The translations under genes were made by a program, and so were the position numbers. Source: Sandaracinaceae bacterium (GTDB taxonomy: Bacteria > Myxococcota_A > Polyangia > Polyangiales > JAFGIB01). Taken from it: a stretch of 64,000 nucleotides of DNA. Below the pieces are notes generated by a model. The model saw only the letters and a program-made list of their open reading frames with translations. It ran no database searches and was not told where the DNA came from. The stretch spans positions 1 through 64,000 of the forward strand of contig JADGRF010000101.1 in the NCBI GenBank assembly GCA_017881055.1, given 5' to 3'. Positions 17,245 to 39,948 of the stretch are shown here, one piece after another (within the stretch, counting starts at the first letter, position 1; each line of letters starts with the position of its first letter).

Positions 17245-18216
17245 TCAGTCAGCAGGCTCGACCCGATCGCGGCCGGCGTTCTTCGCGCGGTAGAGCGCAC
17301 GATCGGCCTTCTCGACGAACGCCTCGAGCGTGGACTCACTGAGCATCTGAGTCACACCGATCGAGACGGTCACGCTCGACAGCGGCGTTCCGTCGAAGTG
17401 CTCGATGGTCGTGCTGTGCACCGAGCTGCGTAAGCGCTCCGCCACGTCGCGCGCGTTGGGTAACTGCGCGCCGGGCAGCAGCACGGCGAATTCCTCGCCG
17501 CCGTAACGCGCAAGTAGATCCGTTGGCCGAACCACGGCGCGCATCGCGGCCGCGACGCTGCGCAGCGCGGCATCACCCGCGACGTGTCCGTGCCGATCGT
17601 TGAACTGCTTGAAGTGATCGACATCGACGAGCAAGAGCGACAGCGCCTCTTTGCCACCGCGCGCGCGATCCATCTGCCGGCTGAGCATCTTGTCCATCCA
17701 GTAGCGGTTGAACAGGCCCGTCAGCGCGTCGATGCTGGCGTGAAACTTGTATTGCTCGAGCTGCTCGCGCTCGCGCTGGATGATCTTGTTGCCGCTGCGC
17801 AGGCGCGCCGCGAGCATGCGCAGCAAGTTGTACGCGACGGCGTGCGATGAATCGGCCAAGATCCAGAGTAGATCTTCGTCGAGCATCAGCACGCGCGTGG
17901 GCTCTGCTGCGATCACGTGCGCCGACGCGGGTTGGCGATCGATCAACGACAGCTCACCGACCGCTTCGCCAGGCCCGAGCTTCGCGAGCGGTGGCGACTC
18001 GGGCGAGTCCAAGTGCACGCCGAGCTCGCCCGACAGCACCAGGTAGAGATGCCGGTTGTCAGTGCCCACTGCGATCAACGTCTCGCCCCGCGCGAGCTTG
18101 CGCACCGGACAGCCGAGCAACATCGGCTCGAGCGCGTCGAGGCTCGCGGCCGAGAGCAAGGCCAGGCGTTCCAGCTCGGCGCGCGTGATGGTGGGGGCTT
18201 CGGAGGGAGGAGTCAT
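17245..18216 (-). CDS. diguanylate cyclase with N-terminal cyclic-nucleotide-binding-like domain
   Basis: 323 residues. About 28-130 is a cNMP-binding-like beta roll (LARGETLIAVGTDNRHLYLV, GEAVGELSLIDRQPASAHV), as in the Crp/PKA regulatory family. About 165-320 is a GGDEF domain with DALTGLFNRYW, DVDHFKQFNDRHGH and an intact active site RYGGEEF near residue 238. RPTD sits five residues ahead of GGEEF, the product-binding I-site, so feedback inhibition by c-di-GMP is expected. It should make c-di-GMP from two GTP in the cytoplasm, gated by a ligand of the N-terminal domain. The chosen ATG at 18216 gives a complete cNMP domain; upstream codons look non-coding. Divergent from the YfhO-like gene. 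Confidence 0.9.
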   Translation of the reverse strand: MTPPSEAPTITRAELERLALLSAASLDALEPMLLGCPVRKLARGETLIAVGTDNRHLYLVLSGELGVHLDSPESPPLAKLGPGEAVGELSLIDRQPASAHVIAAEPTRVLMLDEDLLWILADSSHAVAYNLLRMLAARLRSGNKIIQREREQLEQYKFHASIDALTGLFNRYWMDKMLSRQMDRARGGKEALSLLLVDVDHFKQFNDRHGHVAGDAALRSVAAAMRAVVRPTDLLARYGGEEFAVLLPGAQLPNARDVAERLRSSVHSTTIEHFDGTPLSSVTVSIGVTQMLSESTLEAFVEKADRALYRAKNAGRDRVEPAD

Positions 18217-18352
18217 CGAGCGCGAACCGGCACGTGAAGCATCACTATACACGGCACGGGTAGCGCATCGCGTGTCGTCTTGCTGTAGGACAATGCAGGC
18301 AGAACACACAGACGCTCCGGCGCCGGATCGCCTGGTACGCTTCTGCGACCTT

Positions 18353-18358
18353 AGGGGA
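18353..18358 (+). promoter_or_regulatory. Shine-Dalgarno that favours a GTG start for the YfhO-like gene
   Basis: AGGGGA lies 6 nt before GTG 18365. The next in-frame ATG (18410) has no comparable site. Confidence 0.5.
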
Positions 18359-18364
18359 AGTAGT

Positions 18365-20734
18365 GTGCGACCGGTAGTGCACGACGCCGCCGCGGATCGC
18401 ACCAGCTTCATGCAACAGCCGAACACCAGGCGAGCCGTGTGCACCGAGCTGCTGGCGCGCGTGCTGCTCACGATCGGCGCGCTCTTGCCGTACTGGCCTC
18501 TGCTAGGGTTCGACACGCTGCACGTCACCGACGACGGCTTCATGTCCGACATCTGGAACGGCGAGCTGCCGACGCGCGTGCTGATGGGCGCTGCGCTTCG
18601 CGAGCACGGCAGCGTGCCCAGCTGGACCAGTCAGATCTGCTCGGGCACGCCCCTGGTGGGTGGTGAGGAACCGCTCTCGCTGCTGCTCTTCTCCCGGCTG
18701 CCCGTCGCGCCGGCGCTCGATGCATTGCTGATCGCATGGCTGCTAATTGCCGCGCACGGTGCGTATTTTCTGGCCCGTCGCGCGCGGGCCGATCGCCCCG
18801 GCGCCGTGCTCGCTGGCATTGCGTTCGCCGTCTCCGGCTACCTGGTCACGCAGCTCAAGCACCTGGCGATCATCAGTACCGTCGTGTGGTTGCCGCTCGG
18901 CCTCGGGCTGCTCGACCGTGCTCTGGCCCAAGACCGCGACACATCCGGTGCGTCAGCTGCGCCAACTCCCGCGCGCGCACGAGACCTCGCCCTTTTCGCG
19001 CTGGTATTCGGTGAGCAGGCGCTCGGCGGCTTTCCTCAGTCGCTCTACATCTGCGCGCTCTGCTACGGCGCGTTCGCGCTGTTTCGCGTGGGCATCAACG
19101 CACCGCGTCGCGTGCTCTTACCGCTGATGGCGGCAGCCTGCGCCGTGGGCCTGGGCGCTCTGCTCGGTGCTGTCACGCTCTTGCCACTGGCCGAGCTCGC
19201 CCGCAGCTCCGACCGCGCGGTCAGCAAGGGTTTCGCTTGGGCCACGCAAACTCACTACTGGCCGGGCGACGCGATCATGTTTCTCTTGCCGTACGCGAAT
19301 GGCGACATCTCCAACGCGACCTATCACGCGCCCGCGCTGTTCTGGGAAGACTACGGCTACGTCGGCCTCGCCACGTTCGTCTTGGCGCTCTATGCGGTCG
19401 TGCGTGCCGCGCGCCTGCCCTACGTGCGGTTCTTCGCGGCGCTCACGTTCGCTGCGTACCTGCTGGTGCTCGGCCCCGCGACCCCGGTGTTTCGTTGGGC
19501 GTTCGAGCTGTTGCCCGGCCTCTCTAACTTCCGGTTCTCGACGCGATTTCTCGTGGTCGTCGATCTCGGCCTGTGCGTGCTCGCCGCCGTCGGGCTCACT
19601 CAGCTCTCGCGCACGCTCGCCGCGCGGGTGACTGGCCCGCGCGCCCAACGTCTCGTGTCGCTGCTCGCGCTCGTGGTGTGTCTGGGCACGGAGCTCGATC
19701 TGTTCATCCATCAGCCGCGACAGAACCCGTTCGTGAGGGCCGCCGATTGGCTCGCGCCGCCCGGCATCGTGGACGCGCTGCGCGCCGAAGGGCCGTTCGT
19801 GCGCGTGTTCACGCCGTTTCACATGAAGTACCACTTGGCGGCCAACGGACGAGCCCGCAACTGGGTGACCACGCAGCCGTACTTCGCGCTGGGCGAGCTG
19901 TTGCAGCCGAACTCCAATCTGTATTGGAACGTGGCCAGCGCGGATTGCTACGCCGGCCTCGGTCCGCGCTGGTACGTCGATGCCTGGGGTGACCACAACC
20001 GCGAGGGTCAGCTCGTGTACCTGTCGATTCGACCGAGCGCACGTCCCATGCAGCTGGAAACCGACGACGTGTTTCCCGCGCTGATGCGTGCGTTCGGCGT
20101 GACGCACATCATCTCGCCGTACTCGATTGCCGCGCTCGAGCCGGCCGTGCCGTTCGCGCAGGCGCTCGACCACGGCACGCACCTGTACCGCGTCCCCGGT
20201 GCCGCGCGGGTGCGCGTGGTGCCGCGGGCCGTGGTCGCGGCGAGCGAGGGCGAAGTGGCCTTCTGGCTGCACGCGCCGCGCTTCGACCCGGAGGCGTACG
20301 TGATCCTGACCGACGCACCCAAAGAGCTTGCAACCCCGGTGGCGGCCTTGGAGTCAGCTGCAACGTCGGGACATGCCACGCTCGAGCGCGACGAGGGCGA
20401 ACACGTGATCGTGCGCGCCGAGGCGCCGCCGGGTGGCGGCTTTCTCGTGGTCTCCGACACGTTCTTCCCAGGCTGGACGGCTCGGGTCGATGGCAAACCC
20501 GCGCCCATCTACCGCGCGAACCTGTATGTGCGAGCGGTGCCGCTCGCTGCCGGAGCGCACCGCGTCGAGCTGCGCTACGCCTCGAGCGCACGCGTCCGTG
20601 GCTTCTGCTGGAGTCTCGCGGCCCTGACCGTGCTACTCGGCGTGCTGGCGAGCGCGCTTTTCTTCAGCCGGCGTGCTCGAACGCCGGGACGCCCTGCGGC
20701 CGTTCGAACTGGAAGACCGGCGTCCGGTGGTTAA
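18365..20734 (+). CDS. YfhO-family-like polytopic membrane protein
   Basis: 789 residues from GTG 18365 (ATG 18410 is the alternative). The N-terminal two thirds has about a dozen hydrophobic helices, e.g. LLTIGALLPYWPLLGF, LLIAWLLIAAHGAYFLARRA and FVLALYAVVRAARLPYVRFF. The C-terminal ~280 residues are a soluble beta-rich domain ending ..GGFLVVSDTFFPGWTARVDGK and a last membrane helix. The pairs SGTPLVGGEEP near the first loop and DTFFPGWTA near the end are typical of YfhO/GT-C-like membrane proteins, some of which help glycosylate lipoteichoic acid. Here a role in surface polysaccharide or lipid glycosylation is inference. It precedes the efflux operon by 61 bp. Confidence 0.75.
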   Translation: MRPVVHDAAADRTSFMQQPNTRRAVCTELLARVLLTIGALLPYWPLLGFDTLHVTDDGFMSDIWNGELPTRVLMGAALREHGSVPSWTSQICSGTPLVGGEEPLSLLLFSRLPVAPALDALLIAWLLIAAHGAYFLARRARADRPGAVLAGIAFAVSGYLVTQLKHLAIISTVVWLPLGLGLLDRALAQDRDTSGASAAPTPARARDLALFALVFGEQALGGFPQSLYICALCYGAFALFRVGINAPRRVLLPLMAAACAVGLGALLGAVTLLPLAELARSSDRAVSKGFAWATQTHYWPGDAIMFLLPYANGDISNATYHAPALFWEDYGYVGLATFVLALYAVVRAARLPYVRFFAALTFAAYLLVLGPATPVFRWAFELLPGLSNFRFSTRFLVVVDLGLCVLAAVGLTQLSRTLAARVTGPRAQRLVSLLALVVCLGTELDLFIHQPRQNPFVRAADWLAPPGIVDALRAEGPFVRVFTPFHMKYHLAANGRARNWVTTQPYFALGELLQPNSNLYWNVASADCYAGLGPRWYVDAWGDHNREGQLVYLSIRPSARPMQLETDDVFPALMRAFGVTHIISPYSIAALEPAVPFAQALDHGTHLYRVPGAARVRVVPRAVVAASEGEVAFWLHAPRFDPEAYVILTDAPKELATPVAALESAATSGHATLERDEGEHVIVRAEAPPGGGFLVVSDTFFPGWTARVDGKPAPIYRANLYVRAVPLAAGAHRVELRYASSARVRGFCWSLAALTVLLGVLASALFFSRRARTPGRPAAVRTGRPASGG

Positions 20735-20795
20735 ATGACAGGCAGAGCCCACGCGGGCTGCCATCGGCTGCCGTGTCGGTCATACTCCAGCCCCC

Positions 20796-22026
20796 GTGCC
20801 CCCTCCCAGTGACAACGTAGAAACGGCAGCCCTGTCGCAAGGGTCGGCACTGCACGATGTGATCGAGGCCGAAGCGCGGCGCGAGTCGCGGCGCAAGCTT
20901 CTGCGCTTCGTCTGGCTGGGCCTATTCCTGCTGGCTGCGGCTGCGGGTGCGTTCGCGCTGCGGCCGAAGCCGGTGCTCGAGAGCGCGAAGTTCCGCGTCG
21001 TGGCGATGTCGCATGGCGACGTGGTGCACACGGTATCCGCCACGGGCCGGCTCGAGAGCCGACGCACCGTGCAGGTCGGCGCCGAGCTCTCGGGTCGCGT
21101 CGCGGAAGTGCTCGTGGACTACGACGAGCAGGTGAAGGCCGGGCAGGTGCTGTTGCGCTTCGAGACCGAGTCGCTGCGTGCGCAGGTAGCTCAAGTGAAG
21201 GCGCAGCTGCGAGCGGCACAGGCGGCGGAGCTGCAAGCGCACGTCGATGCCGAGGAGGCGCAGCGTCAGCTCGCGCGCAGTCAGAAGCTCTTCGCCGCGG
21301 GCGCGGGCTCGGAGACGCAGCGCGAGCAGGCCGAGTCCGCCGTGAAGATGGCGAGCGCGCGCATCTCGGCCGCGAGCGCGCAAGTCGAGCTGCAGAAGGC
21401 CAGCTACGAGCTGGTGCGCACCAACATGGATCACGCCGTGGTCCGTGCACCGATCTCGGGCGTCGTGATCTCGCGCAGCGTGGAGCCAGGTCAGGCGATT
21501 GCAGCTGCGCTGCAGTCCCCCGTGTTGTTTCTGATCGCGGAGGACCTGCGCGAGATGCGCGTGCTCGTGGCGATCGACGAAGCCGACGTCGGCGTCGTGC
21601 ACGTCGGCCAAGAGTCGACGTTCACGGTCGACGCCTATCCGACGGAGTCGTTCAAAGCGCAGGTGCACGAGATCCGTTCCGCACCGACGCTCACCCAAGG
21701 CGTGGTCACGTACGAAGCGGTGCTCTTCGTGGACAACGCCGAGCGCAAGCTGAAGCCCGGCATGACGGCCTCCGTGAAAGTGCGCACGCAGTCCGCTCCG
21801 AACGTGCTGCGCGTTCCCAACGCAGCGCTGCGGTTCTCGCCGCCGAACCAGCCGAGCCCCGAGGGCTCGCACGTGTGGCTGGTCGGTCCGTCTGGACCTA
21901 CCATGGTCAGTGTGCACGCGGGTGTGTCGGACGGCACCGACACCGCGATCGAAGCGACCGGGCTTGGCGACACGAGTGAGGTGATCGTCGACCTCACGCC
22001 GGAGGGTCGGAAAGCATACGGGCTGG

Positions 22027-22043
<17 letters not shown>
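20796..22043 (+). CDS. periplasmic adaptor (membrane fusion) protein, MacA type
   Basis: 415 residues, GTG start. One N-terminal membrane helix (VWLGLFLLAAAAGAFAL, about 40-56) anchors it. Then come a lipoyl half (VVHTVSATGRLESRRTVQVG), an alpha-helical hairpin (about 130-205, rich in Gln/Ala), the second lipoyl half (VVRAPISGVVISRSVEPGQAI) and a beta-barrel ending in KLKPGMTASVKVR. This is the adaptor layout of MacA-like tripartite pumps. It overlaps the ATPase gene by 17 bases, so the three genes form an operon. Substrate is unknown; macrolides, lipids or peptides are options in this family. No outer-membrane TolC partner is in the window. Confidence 0.88.
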
Positions 22044-22751
<708 letters not shown>

Positions 22752-22755
<4 letters not shown>

Positions 22756-23969
22756 ACGTGTCGACCACGCTCTCGCTCGCGGGCAGCGCGCTGGTGCGCA
22801 ACACGCTGCGCTCGCTGCTCACTACGCTCGGCGTCGTGATCGGCGTCGGCGCGGTGGTGATCATGCACGCCATGGGGCAGGGCGCGACCGAGCTGGTGAC
22901 CGGCGAGATTCAAAACCTCGGCAGCAACATGCTCGTGATCATCCCCGGCGGGGATTCACGCGCGGCGTTCGGCTCGGCGCTCCTGTCGGCGCCGCTGTTT
23001 CGCCATGCCGACCTCGAGGCGATTCGACGCGAGTGCGATGCGGTGCGCTACGTGTCGGCATCGAACTCGCTGATGGTGCGCGCGGTGGCGGGCGAGAAGA
23101 ACCGCCTCACCACGCTGTTCGGCACCACACCCGAGCACTACGCCACCCGCGACTTTCATGCCGCCCTCGGCCGCTTGCTCAACGAAGAGGACGAGCGTCA
23201 GGCCGCGAAGGTGTGCTTGATCGGCGAGACTGTGCGTCGCGAGCTGTTCGGCGCGGGCAATCCGCTCGGCGCCGAGCTGCGCCTGTCGCACCTCACCTGC
23301 AAGGTCGTGGGCGCGCTGGTGTCGAAAGGCGTCTCCACGTTCGGCACCGACCAAGATGATCTGGTGTTCATGCCGAGCACCACGTTCGCACGCCGCCTGC
23401 TCGGCGACGACCGGCTCGGCATGATCATGATCTCCGCCGTTTCGGAAGCGCGCACCGACGAGGCGCGCGAGCAGGTCACGTCACTCTTGCGCCAGCGACG
23501 GCGCATTCGCCAAGGTGACGACGACAACTTCGCGGTGCGCGATCTGCGCGAGGTGCAAGCGCTGCTGGGCAAGGTCACGGGCGTGCTCACGTCGTTGCTC
23601 GCCGGCGTCGCTGCCATCTCGCTCGTGGTTGGCGGCATCGGGATCATGAACATCATGCTGGTGTCGGTCACCGAGCGCACGCGCGAGATCGGCTTGCGAC
23701 TCGCCGTCGGCGCACGGCCGCGTGACATCCTGCAGCAGTTCCTGATCGAGTCGGTGCTGCTGTCGTCGGTCGGCGGCTTGATCGGCCTCGTGTTCGGAAT
23801 CAGCGGCGCGTACCTCGTGAGTCGAGGCATGCACATTCCGTATTCGGTTTCGCCCGAGGCGTGCACGGTCGCGTTCAGCTTCGCGGTGCTGGTCGGCGTG
23901 CTGTTTGGCGTGGTGCCGGCGCGCAAGGCGTCGAAGCTGCATCCTATTGCAGCACTGCGCTACGAGTAG
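22752..23969 (+). CDS. ABC transporter permease, MacB type
   Basis: 405 residues. An N-terminal helix (NTLRSLLTTLGVVIGVGAVVIM) is followed by a large periplasmic MacB core domain (about 50-260), then three C-terminal helices (about 275-300, 325-350, 370-395). The family signatures GGIGIMNIMLVSVTERTREI and GLRLAVGARPRDILQQFLIE are intact. With the adaptor and ATPase upstream it forms a MacAB-type pump that works by mechanotransmission rather than by moving substrate through the membrane itself. Its stop codon lies within the loop-distal arm of a 10-bp hairpin and overlaps the end of the truncated aminotransferase on the other strand. Confidence 0.9.
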
Positions 23970-23976
23970 CGCAGTG
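23953..23976 (+). terminator. 10-bp perfect hairpin over the macB-like stop codon
   Basis: CACTGCGCTA, loop CGAG, TAGCGCAGTG. No T-run follows, so termination is uncertain. The element CTGCGCTACGAGT recurs at 23988-24000, just downstream. Confidence 0.45.
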
Positions 23977-24574
23977 GGTCGCTGCGCTGCGCTACGAGTG
24001 ACGCGGTTAGAGCTCTCGCCCGTGTGCCAGCTGTCGGCGCTCGGTTACGGTGCGCATGGAGATCGCGAAACGGAATAGGCGAGCCAGCAGGTGTGGTCGG
24101 CGCTGCCAAGCTCACCACGGCTGGACGCTCCAGGCCCATCAGGTCGCCGACCTGCTCGAGATCCACGCGATGAGCGCTCCGTTCGACCGCGCGCCATTGC
24201 ACTACGCGCGCGCCGAGGTGCCGTGCCGCCGCGCCGAGCTCAGGGCTGCCCGGCTCGACCGTGAGCACCGTGTCACCGCTGCGTACCAGTACCCGTGCCG
24301 CCGTCCACAGCAGCTCGAACGCCCCGTTGCCCATGATCACGCGCTCTGGCGTCGTGTGAAAGCGCGTCGCGATGGCCTCGCGCGCCGGTCGGGAGGTCGG
24401 GTCGGGATAGCCGCGCAGGGCGTCGTCCGACACGGCGGCCCGTAGCGCCTCCTCAATAGCAGGCGCGGGCCCGTAGCCGTTCGTGCAGGTCGCTAGATCG
24501 AGCACGTCGCTCGCCTGGGGCGGCTCGTGTTCGCGCAGCGCGACGCGTCGAAGATCACGGTGTTTCAAGGCCAT
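23960..24574 (-). pseudogene. class I/II aminotransferase, C-terminal half missing
   Basis: The frame encodes 204 residues, whereas HisC/CobD-like aminotransferases have about 350. The N-terminus is recognisable: LDLATCTNGYGPAPAIEEAL, then GYPDPTSRPAREAIA, then VIMGNGAFELLWTAARVLV and VLTVEPGSPELGAAA. The match ends at AAPTTPAGSPIPFRDLH (normally N-P-N-N-P-TG). The last ~30 codons are unrelated and run antisense into the efflux operon. The PLP-binding lysine and the whole C-terminal domain are absent, so it cannot be an active enzyme. The NPNNPTG motif is already altered. It is probably a deletion remnant; it is divergent from asd, 57 bp away. Confidence 0.7.
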
Positions 24575-24631
24575 GCTCGCTGCCTCGCGCAGCTTGACCC
24601 GTCGCCTCCTTCATGGGAAGCACACGCCACT

Positions 24632-25756
24632 GTGTTGAATGTAGGATTCATTGGTTGGCGCGGTATGGTGGGGTCGGTCCTTCTGGATCGCATGCGCGAG
24701 CAGGGCGATTTCAAGACCATCAAGCCCACGTTCTTCTCGACTTCGGCCGCGGGTAAGAGCGGCCCCGAGATCGACGGGGTCAAGCAGGGCCTCGGCGACG
24801 CCTACGACATCGACACCCTGCGCAAGCACGACGTGCTGATCTCGTGCCAAGGCGGCAGCTACACCACGGACGTGTACGCGCGCCTGCGCGCTGCCGGCTT
24901 TCACGGCTACTTCATCGACGCCGCGTCCACGCTGCGCATGGAGCGCGACTCGGTGCTGATCCTCGATCCGGTGAACCTCGACGTGATTCAGCGCGGGCTC
25001 GCCGACGGCATCAAGACCTACGTCGGTCCGAACTGCACCGTGAGCTTGATGCTCATGGGCATGGACGGCCTGTTCAAGGCGGGCCTGGTCGAGTGGGTCA
25101 GCTCGATGACCTATCAGGCGGCCTCGGGCGCAGGCGCCAGCACCATGCGCGAGCTGGTCGCGCAGCTGGCCACGGTCGCGGATGCGTCGCGCACGCTGCT
25201 CGCGGATCCCGCAGCCAGCGCGCTCGCGCTCGACGCGCGCGTCAGTGAGACGCTGCGTTCCAGCACATTGCCCACTGAGAACTTCGGCGCTGCGCTCGCG
25301 GGCAGCGTGATCCCGTGGATCGACAAGGCGGTCGCCGATGGGCAGACGAAGGAAGAATGGAAAGGCCACGTCGAGGCCAACAAGATCCTCGGTCGCTCCG
25401 AAGCGAACAGCATTCCGGTCGATGGCATCTGCGTGCGTGTAGGTGCGATGCGTTGCCACTCGCAGGGGCTCACGGTCAAGCTCAACCGCGACGTGCCGCT
25501 CGACGAGATCGTGGCGCTGCTCGCAGCGGCCAACCCGTGGGTGAAGATCGTCGCGAACGACAAAGAGTCGACGCTGCGCGAGCTCTCGCCTGCCGCCGTC
25601 ACTGGCACGCTCAGCGTGCCGGTCGGTCGCATTCACAAGCTGAAAATGGGTCCGCAGTACCTCGGCGCGTTCACCGTGGGTGATCAGCTGCTGTGGGGCG
25701 CAGCCGAGCCGCTGCGTCGCATGCTGCAGATTCTGCGAGAGCACTTGAAAGCCTGA
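24632..25756 (+). CDS. asd: aspartate-semialdehyde dehydrogenase
   Basis: 374 residues. It reduces 4-aspartyl phosphate to aspartate semialdehyde with NADPH in the lysine/threonine/methionine and diaminopimelate pathway. The start is taken as GTG 24632 because VLNVGFIGWRGMVGSVL then matches the E. coli Asd N-terminus residue for residue, and the catalytic Cys of GPNCTVSLM falls at 135, as in E. coli. Other family marks: YQAASGAGASTMRELV and a VDGICVRVGAMRCHSQ segment with the His/Arg of the active site. This is the gamma-proteobacterial-type Asd rather than the Gram-positive type. Cytoplasmic. Monocistronic by position. Confidence 0.95.
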   Translation: MLNVGFIGWRGMVGSVLLDRMREQGDFKTIKPTFFSTSAAGKSGPEIDGVKQGLGDAYDIDTLRKHDVLISCQGGSYTTDVYARLRAAGFHGYFIDAASTLRMERDSVLILDPVNLDVIQRGLADGIKTYVGPNCTVSLMLMGMDGLFKAGLVEWVSSMTYQAASGAGASTMRELVAQLATVADASRTLLADPAASALALDARVSETLRSSTLPTENFGAALAGSVIPWIDKAVADGQTKEEWKGHVEANKILGRSEANSIPVDGICVRVGAMRCHSQGLTVKLNRDVPLDEIVALLAAANPWVKIVANDKESTLRELSPAAVTGTLSVPVGRIHKLKMGPQYLGAFTVGDQLLWGAAEPLRRMLQILREHLKA

Positions 25757-26066
25757 CGGGCGCTCGCGAAGAGCGAGGCCGCGCACCTGACCGAACCGGA
25801 GCACGGGTTTGGTGAGCACGAGTGCGCGCGCTAGGCGAGGACGTGAGCGAAGAGCTTGCGGCGCTTGGTCCCTTCGTGATGCGCGTCGCGTCGCGTGCTG
25901 TGACGCGCATGCAACGTGATGTGCGTGCAGCGCGCACGATGCAACACGAAGTGTGTACACGAGCGCGCGCGATGTACGCAGACGCATGCAGCATTCTTGC
26001 GTTCCACTCATTAGTAGCTGTCGCGCTGTGCCTTCTCAGTTAGAGTGAACGTTCGGCTCTACACGT
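25757..26066. other. intergenic, 310 bp between asd and the MopE-repeat gene
   Basis: No gene I can support; a 73-codon plus-strand frame from a GTG at 25822 has no recognisable content. The stretch has ATGCAAC twice, 30 bp apart (25909 and 25939), and a GAACGTTC palindrome at 26047-26054, just ahead of the MopE-repeat start. It probably holds that gene's promoter, which I cannot place. Confidence 0.4.
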
Positions 26067-38705
<12,639 letters not shown>

Positions 38706-38772
38706 TTTTCCAGGCTTTTGCGTGCAGGCCGCGACGCGTCACCCGGCTCGCCTGATTGTCCACGCGAGCGAA

Positions 38773-39888
38773 ATGGCGTACAGTCTACGCGTGCTCCCTA
38801 CAAGTCGTTCATGGGCGCCGCTGACAGCTGCAGCGCTCGGGTTTGCGAGTCTTCTTGGTTTCCAAGATTCGCGCGCGCTGGCTGAAGATGCGACAGCTGC
38901 AACGGTCGCGCGCTCAGTCGTTCCTGCCGCTCCGGCCAGCAAGCCGGTCGACATCACCATCCTGCAGACGGTGAACCTGCCGTGGCAGGCTCCGGAGGTG
39001 ATCGTCACGGCGCTCGCGCCGCTCGAGCGCTTGCACGTCGAGCTCGTGATCGACACGGCCGCGGGCCCTTCGGAAGACGCCTCCGACGTGCTCACCGGCA
39101 TGACGCGCTCGATCACCTGGAAGACCGGCAGCGGCAAGCATCGCTGCGAGGTGCGTGTGTCCGGCGTGCAGAACGGCATGGGTTTTCGTCGGGTCGAGAG
39201 CGCCACGGTCGACGTCGTGCCGCCGCTCCATGTGGAGTTTTCGCCGGCCAACGTCGACCTCGCGGCGCGCACGCTCCATTTTCGTTCGCGCTCGGACATC
39301 GCGTTCGCCGAGCTGACGCTGTTCGACGTCGACGGCAACGCGCTGCATCAGGCCACCACGCCGGTCGGCGGCGGCCAGGCCGGCAAGCCGATCACGCTGA
39401 GCTGGCCGGAGCTCCCTCGACCAGTCGCCAAGCTCACGGTGCGCGCCTTCGGCAGCTCCGACAGCTGGGCCGACATGGAGTGGTCGCCGATCCAGATCGA
39501 AGTACCGCACGATCCGATCTTCTTCCGCGACACGGTCGTGCTCGGCAGTCGCGCCGACAAGCTGGCGGCAGCGTATCAGGCCGTGCGCCGCGTTGTGCAC
39601 GAGTACGCAGGCGTGCCGGGCTTGCACCTGTACGTGCTCGGGCTCTCGAACCTCGAAGAGAAGGCGGGCTACGCGGCCGATCGTGCACGCGCCGTCGCCC
39701 AATACTTCCAAGAGCGCGGCGGCGTGGACCTGCCGGTGCTCGCCGGCTCGAGCATCGAGCTCGAAGACGCCGACGCCGACTCGGACTACGTACAGGCTTT
39801 CGTCGCAGTCGACGAGCCCGTGCACTCGCAGTGGCTCCCAGTCAGCGTCGCCGCGGTTTCCACGAAGGTCGCCAAGCTGGCGCCCTGA
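38773..39888 (+). CDS. periplasmic protein with degenerate OmpA-like C-terminal region
   Basis: 371 residues from ATG 38773 (GTG 38791 possible). A signal peptide (WAPLTAAALGFASLLGF, cut after ALA) is followed by Ig-like beta strands (about 60-240). About 270-340 resembles the peptidoglycan-binding OmpA C-domain: HLYVLGLSNLEEKAGYAADR followed by ARAVAQYFQERGGV, matching the GHTD..G....N..LS..RA.AV..YL pattern. The canonical Asp/Arg pair is only partly kept, so peptidoglycan binding is uncertain. It follows the MopE frame by 67 bp on the same strand and may be cotranscribed with it. Function unknown. Confidence 0.7.
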   Translation: MAYSLRVLPTSRSWAPLTAAALGFASLLGFQDSRALAEDATAATVARSVVPAAPASKPVDITILQTVNLPWQAPEVIVTALAPLERLHVELVIDTAAGPSEDASDVLTGMTRSITWKTGSGKHRCEVRVSGVQNGMGFRRVESATVDVVPPLHVEFSPANVDLAARTLHFRSRSDIAFAELTLFDVDGNALHQATTPVGGGQAGKPITLSWPELPRPVAKLTVRAFGSSDSWADMEWSPIQIEVPHDPIFFRDTVVLGSRADKLAAAYQAVRRVVHEYAGVPGLHLYVLGLSNLEEKAGYAADRARAVAQYFQERGGVDLPVLAGSSIELEDADADSDYVQAFVAVDEPVHSQWLPVSVAAVSTKVAKLAP

Positions 39889-39948
39889 ACAAACAGTCGC
39901 ATCGGCCGTGAGACACGCGACGTGGATCGCGGCCCATGCGTCGCTGTT

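Noticed and set aside
25822..26043. 73-codon plus-strand frame between asd and the MopE-repeat gene
   Set aside because: GTG start without a ribosome site, no homology recognised, overlaps likely promoter sequence.
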